Shown one piece after another: positions 50,500-59,314 of a DNA stretch of 64,000 nucleotides (position 1 is its first letter; the number at the start of each line of letters is the position of its first letter). The stretch is from Arthrobacter sp. 9V (GTDB lineage: Bacteria; Actinomycetota; Actinomycetes; Actinomycetales; Micrococcaceae), in the NCBI RefSeq assembly GCF_902506065.1, contig NZ_LR732912.1:1100387-1164386 (forward strand), given 5' to 3'. The notes beneath the pieces are model-generated. The model saw only the letters and a list, made by a program, of their open reading frames with translations. It was not told the DNA's origin and ran no database searches. The translations under genes and the position numbers were made by a program.

Positions 50500-51567
50500 G
50501 TGACCCAAACGCTGCTTTCTGAACTGACCACTGCTGCCGTTGGCGGGCCCGCGGGCAACTACATTGAGGCCCGCACCGAGGCAGAGATCATCGACGCCGT
50601 CAGGTCTGCCGACGCTGCCGGCGAAAAACTCCTGATCATCGGTGGTGGCTCCAACCTCCTGATTTCGGACGAAGGCTACCCCGGTACCGTCCTGAAGGTC
50701 GCCTCGGAGGGATTCACCGTGAATTCCGAAGACAGTTGCGGGGGCGTGTCGGTGGTAGTACAGGCGGGCCACAACTGGGACGCCTTGGTGGAACATTCAG
50801 TGCTGCACGCCTGGTCCGGGCTCGAAGCGTTGTCCGGAATCCCGGGAGCAACCGGTGCCACCCCCGTTCAGAATGTGGGAGCTTACGGCGCCGACGTTTC
50901 GCAAACCATTGCTGCCGTCCGCACCTGGGACCGTGAACGCAATGCGGTGCATACCTTTACCAACTCCGAACTCAAATTCGGGTACCGCGACTCCATCTTG
51001 AAGCAGACCACCGTTGAGGGCTCGCCCCGCTATGTTGTGCTGACGGTGGAGTTCCAGCTGCCATTGGGCCGGATGAGTGCCCCCATCCGGTACGCGGAAC
51101 TGGCTCGTGTGCTGGGTGTCGAAGCCGGCAAACGTGCGTACTCCAACGATGTGCGCAGGGAAGTCCTCCGACTCCGCGCGTCCAAGGGCATGGTCCTGGA
51201 CGCAGCGGATCGGGACACCTACTCCACGGGCTCGTTCTTTACCAACCCGATTGTGCCTGCTGATCTTGCCTCCACTTTGCCCGAAGATGCGCCCAAATAC
51301 CCTGCCGGGGACAACGGATTGGTGAAACTCTCCGCTGCTTGGCTGATCGATCAGGCAGGCTTCGGCAAAGGCTTCGGGCTCGAGGATTCCAGTGTCTCCG
51401 GTGGGCGGGCTTCCCTGTCCACCAAGCACACTCTCGCCATCACCAATCGGGGTTCAGCCTCGGCCACGGACATGGTGGCCATTGCGCGTGAGGTGCGTGC
51501 CGGCGTCGTGAAGCGATTTGGTATTGAACTGCACCCGGAACCATTGCTGATCGGCGTTAGCCTCTAG
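50500..51567 (+). CDS. murB: UDP-N-acetylenolpyruvoylglucosamine reductase
   Basis: The 355-residue protein has the FAD-binding segment GGGSNLLISDEGYPGTVLKV, GIPGATGATPVQNVGAYGAD and the catalytic region GSFFTNPIV. MurB reduces UDP-GlcNAc-enolpyruvate to UDP-MurNAc in peptidoglycan synthesis. The start is GTG 50500 (or TTG 50497). It follows the MFS gene by 9 bases. Confidence 0.95.
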   Translation: MTQTLLSELTTAAVGGPAGNYIEARTEAEIIDAVRSADAAGEKLLIIGGGSNLLISDEGYPGTVLKVASEGFTVNSEDSCGGVSVVVQAGHNWDALVEHSVLHAWSGLEALSGIPGATGATPVQNVGAYGADVSQTIAAVRTWDRERNAVHTFTNSELKFGYRDSILKQTTVEGSPRYVVLTVEFQLPLGRMSAPIRYAELARVLGVEAGKRAYSNDVRREVLRLRASKGMVLDAADRDTYSTGSFFTNPIVPADLASTLPEDAPKYPAGDNGLVKLSAAWLIDQAGFGKGFGLEDSSVSGGRASLSTKHTLAITNRGSASATDMVAIAREVRAGVVKRFGIELHPEPLLIGVSL

Positions 51568-52043
51568 CGGGTGCGCCGCTCCGCGATCGGCAGGACTTTG
51601 TTGAGCAGCAGGAACGTGAGCCCGCAGCTGACGGCTCCCAGCAGGAAAATCTGGCTGAACGCAATACTCTGCGGCGACGGTCCGCTGGGCATGAACAGCC
51701 CGGCAGTGGCGAAACCGACAAGGCCCAGGAGCAGCACGATCGCTCCGAGGAGGAAACTGCGGACCTGCGCTGCAGCTGCCGGGTAGAACCATGGCTCCGG
51801 GGCGTCGTCGTCGCGGTCGGATACAGGTTGGGTGGCGGCAGCGGTTCCAATGAGAACCGCGGCAGCTGCAGTTGCAACCAGGCTGATGGTCTGGATTGCC
51901 TGCATTGAAGGGGAAAGGCTCACCCCTGTTCCTACGGCTACGATCAGCCCTGCGGCTAGCCCGGCGAGCGTGCAGAACCAGCCGGCGGTAGCCAACCACC
52001 GGCTCATCGGCCGCACAAACGGAGCAAGGTCACCAAAAAGCAT
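51564..52043 (-). CDS. Four-helix membrane protein, unknown
   Basis: The 159-residue protein has four hydrophobic segments, two in the N-terminal half and two in the C-terminal half, with a charged SDRDDDAPEPWF loop between them. I do not recognise a family. Its stop is tail-to-tail with murB and overlaps it by 4 bases. It has no ribosome site evidence beyond a weak purine run. Confidence 0.65.
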   Translation of the reverse strand: MLFGDLAPFVRPMSRWLATAGWFCTLAGLAAGLIVAVGTGVSLSPSMQAIQTISLVATAAAAVLIGTAAATQPVSDRDDDAPEPWFYPAAAAQVRSFLLGAIVLLLGLVGFATAGLFMPSGPSPQSIAFSQIFLLGAVSCGLTFLLLNKVLPIAERRTR

Positions 52044-52128
52044 GAACCCATCCTAGGATCCGGTGCTGGGTGACGGCTGGGAGGCACGGCAAGATTCCCT
52101 GTACTGGCAGGTGCTTTTAGGATGAAGC

Positions 52129-53259
52129 ATGCTTGCTCAGAGATCCAACCCCGCTCCGCGTGTGATGGGCCGGCTGCGGCTTGCCAGCCAAGGGCTGTTG
52201 GGTGGCGGTTTTTCCACCGTGCCAGACGCTGTTCGGTGGATGACCTGCATGCAGGCGCAGGACCTCGGATCAGCATTGTGGGCGGTTGGGCAGCGCGTAC
52301 CGGGAACGGCTGCCTCAGATGTTCGTGCGGCCCTCGACTCCGGCACCGTGGTCCGGTCATGGCCCATGCGAGGCACCCTGCATCTGCTCGCTCCCGAGGA
52401 TCTCCGCTGGATTCTGGGCATCACGGGCGAGAAGCTGATGAAGGCGGTAGCTGGTCGCCATCGGGAACTCGGCATCACGGCCGAGGACATTAGCCATTGC
52501 CGGGACATTGCTTTCAAAACCTCTGAGGAACTCAAAGCGGCGGGTGCCTCGGGAGCAAGCCGGGAGCAGCTGTTCCAAGCTTTCGAGGACGCCGGCCAAA
52601 TCACCAAAGCGCAGCGGGGAATACACCTGTTGGGGAGTCTCTGCCAGCGCGCGTGGCTGGTACAAGGGCCCATGGCGGGGACCAACGGCAAAGTGGGCGT
52701 CCAGCAGCTGTTCGTGCCGTTCGACCAGTGGATTCCGGACTCCAGGCAGCTGGATCGGGAGGAAGGGATTGCCGAGCTGCTGTTCCGCTATGTCCGGAGC
52801 CACGGCCCTGCCACCATCAAGGATTTTTCCTGGTGGAGCCAGATTCCCCTTACCGAAGCGCGCAAGGCCCTCACAGAGGTGCAGGACCGTTTGGTGGACG
52901 TGCAGCTCGGCGGTACCAGCTATTGGCTCTTACCGGAGACGGCAGCCATGCTCGACGACGGCGTCCCCGGCTCGCGTGCGTTGCTGGCGCTCCCGGGGTT
53001 CGATGAATTCCTGCTCGGCTACCAGGACCGAAGCCTGGTGCTGGCCCCCGGGTTTGCGGAGCTGGTGGTGCCGGGTAAGAACGGGGTGTTCAAGCGGATC
53101 ATTGTCTCCGGAGGCGAAGTGGTGGGAACGTGGGCCCGGACCGGAGCCGGCAAGGCCATAGGCGTCGTGCCGGAGCCGTTTGCGGGGGAGCTGGGACCAT
53201 CCGCTGAGCGCTCGTTCCAAGCCCAGGGCCGCGAATACCTGAAGTTCATGGCCGGCTGA
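52129..53259 (+). CDS. AlkZ-like winged-helix DNA-glycosylase-family protein (HTH_42)
   Basis: The 376-residue protein has the AlkZ/YcaQ-type opening with the Q-phi-Q motif as CMQAQDLGSALWAVG, followed by a winged-helix domain with SWPMRGTLHLL. Members of this family excise alkylated bases or unhook DNA interstrand crosslinks. The QAQ form is the AlkZ-like one. It starts at ATG 52129 with AGGATG upstream. Confidence 0.82.
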   Translation: MLAQRSNPAPRVMGRLRLASQGLLGGGFSTVPDAVRWMTCMQAQDLGSALWAVGQRVPGTAASDVRAALDSGTVVRSWPMRGTLHLLAPEDLRWILGITGEKLMKAVAGRHRELGITAEDISHCRDIAFKTSEELKAAGASGASREQLFQAFEDAGQITKAQRGIHLLGSLCQRAWLVQGPMAGTNGKVGVQQLFVPFDQWIPDSRQLDREEGIAELLFRYVRSHGPATIKDFSWWSQIPLTEARKALTEVQDRLVDVQLGGTSYWLLPETAAMLDDGVPGSRALLALPGFDEFLLGYQDRSLVLAPGFAELVVPGKNGVFKRIIVSGGEVVGTWARTGAGKAIGVVPEPFAGELGPSAERSFQAQGREYLKFMAG

Positions 53260-53297
53260 ACAGGTAAGCCCTGAGGGGAACCGCCAACAACGTGGAA

Positions 53298-53339
53298 AAC
53301 CCGCTGTTCCGTTGCCGTGCAGCAACGGAACAGCGGGTT
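53298..53339. terminator. Perfect 18-bp hairpin between convergent genes
   Basis: AACCCGCTGTTCCGTTGC (53298-53315) pairs with GCAACGGAACAGCGGGTT (53322-53339), loop CGTGCA. It lies between the AlkZ-like gene and asd. Its arm CCGCTGTTCCGTTG is identical to that of the hairpin at 1838-1888. Confidence 0.8.
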
Positions 53340-53378
53340 AGCGACGTACTAGGCCGCGACGTACTAGGCCGGGCAGGA

Positions 53379-54521
53379 CTAGAGCTTGCCCGTCACAATG
53401 TTGAGCATGCGGCGGAGCGGCTCGGCCGCACCCCAGAGGAGCTGGTCTCCCACAGTGAAGGCGCTGATGTATTCCGGGCCCATTTCGAGCTTGCGGATAC
53501 GGCCTACGGGGATGTCCAGTGTGCCGGAAGCGGCCACGGGGGTCAGGTCAGCCATGGAGGCTTCCTTGGTGTTGGGAACAACCTTGGCCCACTCGTTGTC
53601 CTTGGCCAGGAGGTTCTCGATTTCCGTGACTGAAAGGTCTTCACGCAGCTTGAGCGTGAGGGCCTGGGAGTGCGAACGCATGGCGCCAATACGGATGCAC
53701 AGGCCGTCCATGGCTATGTGGTCCTTGCCTGCGGTGCCGTTTCCGGTGCCGAGGATCTTGTTGGTTTCCACCCCGGCCTTCCACTCTTCCTTGGACTGGC
53801 CGTTGCCGAGGTCGGCATCGATCCACGGAATGAGGGAGCCGGCCAGCGGCACGCCGAACTGGGTGGCGTCAACGCCGGTGCGCTGGGCAGCCAGGACCTT
53901 GTGGTCGATTTCCAGGATGGCAGAGGCGGGATCCTGCAGTTCGCTGCTGACCTCATTGTTGAGTGTGCCGAACTGGTTGAGGAGTTCACGCATGTGCCGG
54001 GCACCGCCACCGGAGGCAGCCTGGTAGGTCATGGAGGTGCCCCATTCAACCAAGTTGTTCTTGAACAGTCCGCCGAGGCCCATCAGCATGCAGGAGACCG
54101 TGCAGTTGCCGCCGATGAAGTCCTTCACACCACCGGACAGGCCGGCGTCGATGACGTCGCGGTTGATGGGGTCCAGCACAATGATGGAGTCGTCGTTCAT
54201 GCGCAAAGTGGACGCAGCGTCAATCCAAAGGCCATCCCAGCCGCGGTTGCGGAGTTCGCCGTGGACCTGTTTGGTGTAGTCGCCACCTTGCGCGGTGACA
54301 ATAATGGGCAGCTTGGCCAGCGTCTCAATATCGAACGCATCCTCGAGCTTGCCGGCCCCTTCAGCGAAGGAGGGGGCGGCACCTCCTGCGTTCGAGGTGG
54401 AGAAAAATACCGGGTTGATGTTGGCGAAGTCGTTCTCATCCTGCATGCGCTGCATTAGGACGGAGCCGACCATGCCACGCCAACCGACCAGTCCAACGGA
54501 CGGATTAGCTGCTGTAGTCAT
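53379..54521 (-). CDS. asd: Aspartate-semialdehyde dehydrogenase (E. coli-type)
   Basis: The 380-residue protein opens with [18 protein letters not shown] and has the active-site Cys in [15 protein letters not shown]. It reduces aspartyl phosphate to aspartate semialdehyde in lysine, threonine and methionine synthesis. It resembles the gamma-proteobacterial form. It is convergent with the AlkZ-like gene. Confidence 0.94.
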   Translation of the reverse strand: MTTAANPSVGLVGWRGMVGSVLMQRMQDENDFANINPVFFSTSNAGGAAPSFAEGAGKLEDAFDIETLAKLPIIVTAQGGDYTKQVHGELRNRGWDGLWIDAASTLRMNDDSIIVLDPINRDVIDAGLSGGVKDFIGGNCTVSCMLMGLGGLFKNNLVEWGTSMTYQAASGGGARHMRELLNQFGTLNNEVSSELQDPASAILEIDHKVLAAQRTGVDATQFGVPLAGSLIPWIDADLGNGQSKEEWKAGVETNKILGTGNGTAGKDHIAMDGLCIRIGAMRSHSQALTLKLREDLSVTEIENLLAKDNEWAKVVPNTKEASMADLTPVAASGTLDIPVGRIRKLEMGPEYISAFTVGDQLLWGAAEPLRRMLNIVTGKL

Positions 54522-54582
54522 TGAACAAGTCTAAACTTTCGCAGCGATCTGCCGCTGTTGGTTACGTCACGCACGCACTGCG

Positions 54583-54801
54583 CTACGACGCGTCATGTTC
54601 CTGCAGGAGCACAGCCTTGCGCTTGCGCAGGGCGAAGAACGCACCAAAGGTAAACACCTGAGTGACAACGATCAGCACAATGATCCCGGCAATTTTGTTG
54701 CCGCCCAGAATCATGGTGAGTCCCACAATGGCGGAGATGAGGGCGAAAAGCGGCAGCAGCATGTAGCCCAGCACGAACAAGGTTTCAGGTTTTTTCAGCA
54801 T
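54583..54801 (-). CDS. Small two-helix membrane protein after folA
   Basis: The 72-residue protein MLKKPETLFVLGYMLLPLFA has two membrane helices and a short basic C-terminus. Start ATG 54801 lies 2 bases after the folA stop, so it is likely co-translated in the thyA-folA cluster. I do not recognise a family. Confidence 0.75.
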   Translation of the reverse strand: MLKKPETLFVLGYMLLPLFALISAIVGLTMILGGNKIAGIIVLIVVTQVFTFGAFFALRKRKAVLLQEHDAS

Positions 54802-54803
54802 GC

Positions 54804-55412
54804 TTAGTCTTCCTGGCTTTCGTTCCGGCGCCATGTGGTGAACCGGTAGTTGGTGCCGTTTTTTGCGGTGAGCCAGCCTTCGGCCGGGGCTACGGCGTCA
54901 AAAGTCCAATCATCACCAAGTTCGGGGGCGTATGTGTCACCCTCCAGGTCGGCGTCGATGATGGTGATGACCGCCAGGTTGGCGATGCCCATGGACTGTT
55001 CAAAGATTTCGCCGCCGCCAATGATCCATACTTTCTGGCCACCGGGCGCGAACTGCGATTCCAGCAGTGCAGCGTCCAGGGAGGAAACCACGACGGCGCC
55101 CTTCGCCTCGGGTGTGGAAGCCCAGTCAGCGTTGCGGGTCACCACAATGTTGGTGCGACCCGGGAGCGGACGGTACTTTTCGGGGAAGGACAGCCACGTC
55201 TTGCGGCCCATGATGACGGGATGGCCGGTGGTGAGCTGGCTGAAGTGCTTCAAGTCCTCGGGCAGGTGCCACGGCATGGAGCCGTCCTTGCCGATCACGC
55301 CGGACTTCGTCTGCGCCCACACCATGCCGATGCCCGTCATGCGGGCCGCTGTCTCTTGGGTAAAGATGACGCCGGGAAGCTGCGAGGGAGTCTCGGGAGA
55401 GGATGTGCTCAT
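54804..55412 (-). CDS. folA: Dihydrofolate reductase
   Basis: The 202-residue protein has the DHFR pattern [40 protein letters not shown] and [12 protein letters not shown] ~25-residue N-terminal extension ([20 protein letters not shown]) precedes the fold. It regenerates tetrahydrofolate used by ThyA. Its ATG overlaps the thyA stop by 4 bases. Confidence 0.95.
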   Translation of the reverse strand: MSTSSPETPSQLPGVIFTQETAARMTGIGMVWAQTKSGVIGKDGSMPWHLPEDLKHFSQLTTGHPVIMGRKTWLSFPEKYRPLPGRTNIVVTRNADWASTPEAKGAVVVSSLDAALLESQFAPGGQKVWIIGGGEIFEQSMGIANLAVITIIDADLEGDTYAPELGDDWTFDAVAPAEGWLTAKNGTNYRFTTWRRNESQED

Positions 55413-56212
55413 ACTGCGATCGGCGCCTTGATGGTGGGGTGGTGGCGGTAGTCCACAACCTCAAAGTCGTCCACGGTGTAGTCAAAAATGGAGTCCGGCT
55501 TGCGGAGGATCTTCAACTGCGGATACTCATACGGCTCACGGCTGAGCTGCTCGGCAACCTGGTCAACATGGTTGTCGTAGATGTGGACGTCTCCGCCGGT
55601 CCAAACGAATTCACCCGGTTCAAGTCCAAGCTGCTGCGCCACCATTCGGGTCAGCAGTGCGTAGGAGGCAATGTTGAAGGGGACGCCCAGGAACGTGTCC
55701 GCGGAGCGCTGGTACAGCTGGCAGGAGAGTTTACCGTCGGCCACATAGAACTGGAAGAACGCATGGCACGGGGGCAACGCCATGTCCTTGAGTTCGGACA
55801 CGTTCCAAGCCGAGACGATGTGGCGCCGGGAATCCGGGTTGGCCGCCAGGTTGGCCATGAGTTCGGAGATCTGGTCGATGTGTCCGCCGTCGGGTGTGGG
55901 CCAACTCCGCCACTGCACGCCATAAACCGGGCCCAGCTCGCCGTCGGCATCCGCCCACTCGTCCCAGATGGAGACGCCCTGATCCTGCATCCACTTCACA
56001 TTCGAATCGCCGCGAAGGAACCACAGGAGCTCTACGGCCACGGATTTGAAGTGGACCCGCTTGGTGGTGATCAGCGGAAAGCTCCGGGCAAGATCGAACC
56101 TTAACTGTCGGCCGAAAACGCTGCGCGTCCCGGTTCCGGTGCGGTCCGACTTGTGTGTGCCGTTGGCCATGACATCGCGCAGGAGGTCTTCATAAGGGGT
56201 GGGGATGCTCAC
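55409..56212 (-). CDS. thyA: Thymidylate synthase
   Basis: The 267-residue protein has the active-site Cys in [35 protein letters not shown] and the N-terminal [13 protein letters not shown]. It makes dTMP from dUMP with methylene-tetrahydrofolate. It starts at GTG 56212, which overlaps the GntR gene's stop by 4 bases (GTGA). Confidence 0.96.
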   Translation of the reverse strand: MSIPTPYEDLLRDVMANGTHKSDRTGTGTRSVFGRQLRFDLARSFPLITTKRVHFKSVAVELLWFLRGDSNVKWMQDQGVSIWDEWADADGELGPVYGVQWRSWPTPDGGHIDQISELMANLAANPDSRRHIVSAWNVSELKDMALPPCHAFFQFYVADGKLSCQLYQRSADTFLGVPFNIASYALLTRMVAQQLGLEPGEFVWTGGDVHIYDNHVDQVAEQLSREPYEYPQLKILRKPDSIFDYTVDDFEVVDYRHHPTIKAPIAV

Positions 56213-56607
56213 GAGTCCAGCTTACTGGTCTGGGCAAGTCGACCCCGAAGCAGGTCCACGAGCGATTCGTCACCAATGCCCGCCTCACGTGCCGTCCGGA
56301 TCAAACCGTCGACGGCGGCCATCACCGCAGCGTCTCCCCGGACAGTGCCGTGCGGCACCTGAGGCGGCCCGACGACGACAGTCCCGTTCCGTCGTCGTGA
56401 TTCGATCAATCCCTGCTGCTCGAGCTCTTTGTAGGCGCGTGCCACTGTTCCTGCGGCGATTCCCAGGTCCCCGGCCAGGCTCCGTACCGTGGGCAGGCGG
56501 CTTCCTGGTTCCAGAACACCCACGGCTATCAGGGATCTGAGCTGCCGGCGGATTTGTTCGAAGGGTGGCACAGGATCGGTAAGGTCCACCGTGATTCCGG
56601 CAGTCAT
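56209..56607 (-). CDS. YtrA-subfamily GntR regulator
   Basis: The 132-residue protein has a GntR winged helix ([40 protein letters not shown]) and a short C-terminal region, typical of the YtrA subgroup. It lies between a membrane protein gene upstream and thyA, overlapping both by 4 bases. It may bind the palindrome at 58287-58310. Confidence 0.9.
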   Translation of the reverse strand: MTAGITVDLTDPVPPFEQIRRQLRSLIAVGVLEPGSRLPTVRSLAGDLGIAAGTVARAYKELEQQGLIESRRRNGTVVVGPPQVPHGTVRGDAAVMAAVDGLIRTAREAGIGDESLVDLLRGRLAQTSKLDS

Positions 56608-58268
56608 TGTGCTCGTTCGCCAAGGTTGGCGGGCTCACCACGGGGTATGGCGCCGAGCAGGCTTCGGACCGGCACCACAGCGACGATCACCGCGATGGCA
56701 GCCAACACCATGCCCACCGTGTTCGCCGGGCTGGGTGCCAACGGATATTCGCCGCTGCCTGGTGGAAACACGCTGTACCAAGCATCGCCGGTGATCATCA
56801 GCAGCGCTGCAGCCTGCCCCAGGCAGTAAGCTGCCAGCGTCCTCACGATTCTGTACAGGCTGATGGCCCTCAGTGCGGCGTCCAAGCCTGCGTCAGCCCC
56901 ACTTTCAGGGATTCCACGACGACGGCGCACGGCAATGATGGCAGCCGCGCCTGAAGCGGCCACTACCGCGGAGAGCAGAAGGGCTGCCGGCCAGGTCTTG
57001 TTGGCGAAACTCTGCGCTTCCGCGGCCACGGCGAAAGCCACGGCCACGGCAAAAATCAAGGCGCTTCCGATCGCGAAGGAGAGCAGCCCCCGCGAAACAG
57101 GCTGGCGGGGCCAATGCACCTGCGCTTGTGGTTCTCCGTAATTCCGGGCCATCAGCAGCTCGCCGGCTGCAATAACCAGCAAGAGCGCGGCCGCGGCAAG
57201 GGCGGTCACGACGGGAAACGCCCAAGGCTCCAAGGGGCGTGAGGTGACCAGGATCGTCACAGTTCCCGCCACAAGCGCAACACCGCCCACTACGCCCAAC
57301 ACTGCGCCGAGGGAGATGCTCAGCCGGGCGGCGCCGTGGGTATGGGGATCGGCGCGGAGTGTTTTAGCGCTCGTGGCTTGCGGAACATTGAGGATCGAAG
57401 GGAGTTCGGGGACCCGCCACCACCACATTGCAGCCAGAACTGCCACGTTGATGAGCCCCGGCATGTTGAACCAGGACTGCTGCCAAGTGACTCCCGGGGC
57501 CGGCTGTGATGCAAAGTTGCCGGCAACGGTTGCCAGGCCTGCAGCAATGGTTGCCACGGTCCGCAGCAGCCGGTTGGTGGCGACGGTGCGAATCGTCCGG
57601 TTGTCCTCGCCGTCGAGCGTTTCCAATTGGCGACGGCGGGCGATCAGGACGAGCACCAGCCACGTTCCCACGGCCAGGACAAGTAGAGCCCCGCCGAGCC
57701 AAAAGGCCAGTTCGGATCCCGGAATCCGGCCGTCCTGTCCCTGGAACGGGCCGGGGCCGGGAGGGGTGGTAGGTGTCCGGGGGTCCACCGGTGGCGGAGG
57801 AGGCGTAGGCGGCACGGCTGTGTACGCCGGCAAGGCTGCGATCCAAGCAATGGTCACAGCTGCGTATCCGAAGATGGCGGCCGTAGTCCAAGCGAGTTTG
57901 CGGGGAAGGAAGTCCCTGATTTTCCGGACCTTGAGCTCTGCGTACCGTCGGGGTGCCTTAGGTGCGGGGTAGCTCAGCTGACCGAGCGCATGGACGGTGA
58001 GGCTGGCCACAATCGGCCAAGCGAGGGCGTTGGCGATCTGGTCCGGAGTTGCAGGAGCGTTTGATCCCAGGGAATTCGCGCGGATAATCCCCGTGCTCAT
58101 GGCCCCCTGCAGGGAGCTGGCCATCCAGCCAATGATGCCCACCCAGAGTCCGTGTGAGGCAACGGATTGTGCATCCGGCTTGGACCAGACCTGCATTCTC
58201 AGGAACAGGTACACGATGATGGCACCTACTACCGGTCCCAGGAAAAACATCGATGGCGCAACAACCAC
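56604..58268 (-). CDS. Large membrane protein of unknown function (554 aa)
   Basis: The protein is rich in membrane segments along its whole length, with a Pro-rich loop (YTAVPPTPPPPPVDPRTPTT) and an acidic cytoplasmic patch. GntR-YtrA neighbours of this kind often control ABC-2-like or DUF1648 membrane proteins, but I cannot assign a family. The start is GTG 58268 (ATG 58250 is an alternative). It overlaps the GntR gene by 4 bases (ATGA). Confidence 0.75.
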   Translation of the reverse strand: MVVAPSMFFLGPVVGAIIVYLFLRMQVWSKPDAQSVASHGLWVGIIGWMASSLQGAMSTGIIRANSLGSNAPATPDQIANALAWPIVASLTVHALGQLSYPAPKAPRRYAELKVRKIRDFLPRKLAWTTAAIFGYAAVTIAWIAALPAYTAVPPTPPPPPVDPRTPTTPPGPGPFQGQDGRIPGSELAFWLGGALLVLAVGTWLVLVLIARRRQLETLDGEDNRTIRTVATNRLLRTVATIAAGLATVAGNFASQPAPGVTWQQSWFNMPGLINVAVLAAMWWWRVPELPSILNVPQATSAKTLRADPHTHGAARLSISLGAVLGVVGGVALVAGTVTILVTSRPLEPWAFPVVTALAAAALLLVIAAGELLMARNYGEPQAQVHWPRQPVSRGLLSFAIGSALIFAVAVAFAVAAEAQSFANKTWPAALLLSAVVAASGAAAIIAVRRRRGIPESGADAGLDAALRAISLYRIVRTLAAYCLGQAAALLMITGDAWYSVFPPGSGEYPLAPSPANTVGMVLAAIAVIVAVVPVRSLLGAIPRGEPANLGERAQ

Positions 58269-58286
58269 GGCAAGACCCCCACATCT

Positions 58287-58310
58287 TTTGTATCAACCTA
58301 CTGATACAAA
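58287..58310 (-). promoter_or_regulatory. YtrA-type operator upstream of the membrane-protein/GntR operon
   Basis: TTTGTATCA (58287-58295) and TGATACAAA (58302-58310) are perfect 9-base inverted arms around ACCTAC, ~20 bases upstream of the first start. The outer GTA...TAC layout agrees with known YtrA-like sites. The GntR protein encoded second in the operon is the likely binder. Confidence 0.65.
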
Positions 58311-58337
58311 GACGTGAGGGTCAAGCCATAGCGGGTG

Positions 58338-59306
58338 TCAGTCGTCGAACGGCTTGACCTGCTCCACGGACACAATTTTTCGCTCGGATCCCCGTGCCAC
58401 CTGGCACACAATCACTTCTCCGGGAGAAAGGAAGGGGTCGGCGGAGGGAAGCAGTGCACGCAGCGCCTGGGACATGTGCTGGCCCAGCTGCTTCATGGCC
58501 GTGGGCAGGGCCGGACGATGCGTGCACACTGCGATCGGTACTTGTTTGTCGAACAAAGCCTCCACCGCGGCAGCAGTTTTCTTGGGGGAACGCTGGTGGT
58601 TGTGCTCGGTGAGGGCCTCCACCAGTTTCACCTTGGCTCCGCTGGCCTTGGCATAGGGGGCGATGGTGGCAACGCAACGCGCCCAGGGGCTGGTCACAAC
58701 ACGTTGCGGTTTCCACACCTCCAACAGCCGCTGGACGGCAATTGCCTGCCGCTGGCCGGTGGCGGCCAGGGGGCGGTCGCCCTCGGCTTTGGTCCAGGAA
58801 GACCGCGGCTTCGCTTTGGCATGGCGGATCAATATCAGCGGCCACGTATCCAGCTCGCCGCGGACGTGCGCCTTCTGAAGATATTCCAGCGGCTCCACAT
58901 CTGTTGGGTTGCTCAGGAAGCTCGCTGCCCGTTCCGGGCTGCACCACATGACACTGTCCACTTCTTTGCCGTCAGGGCGAAGCGGTGCCCCGTTGACCTT
59001 GACTGCCCAGTACCTGACAACCTTCAGGCCTGCACTGACGTGGTAATGAATTGGCGGTAAAGGTATGCCCAGCGGGGCTTGCAGGCCTATCTCTTCCCAC
59101 ACTTCACGGGCAGCGCACTCAGGAACTGTTTCCCCGGCGTCGAGCTTTCCTTTGGGCCAAGACCAATCGTCATAACGCGGGCGATGAATCAGGAGGACCT
59201 CAAGGGCACCCTTGGTAACGCGCCAAGGAATGGCACCGGCGGCCACAACGGCCACCGGCTCGCCGGGGTGGTCTGTTTGATCCGCCACGGGAGTATCGCT
59301 GTTCAA
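58338..59306 (-). CDS. NUDIX hydrolase with C-terminal histidine-phosphatase domain (MutT1-like)
   Basis: The 322-residue protein has a NUDIX box (GKLDAGETVPECAAREVWEE) in the N-terminal half and a histidine-phosphatase motif LILIRHAKAKPR in the C-terminal half, as in mycobacterial MutT1, which hydrolyses diadenosine polyphosphates and oxidised nucleotides. The start is a TTG at 59306 with AAGGA upstream. It lies 8 bases after ppk. Confidence 0.88.
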   Translation of the reverse strand: MNSDTPVADQTDHPGEPVAVVAAGAIPWRVTKGALEVLLIHRPRYDDWSWPKGKLDAGETVPECAAREVWEEIGLQAPLGIPLPPIHYHVSAGLKVVRYWAVKVNGAPLRPDGKEVDSVMWCSPERAASFLSNPTDVEPLEYLQKAHVRGELDTWPLILIRHAKAKPRSSWTKAEGDRPLAATGQRQAIAVQRLLEVWKPQRVVTSPWARCVATIAPYAKASGAKVKLVEALTEHNHQRSPKKTAAAVEALFDKQVPIAVCTHRPALPTAMKQLGQHMSQALRALLPSADPFLSPGEVIVCQVARGSERKIVSVEQVKPFDD

Positions 59307-59314
59307 TGGTGTCC

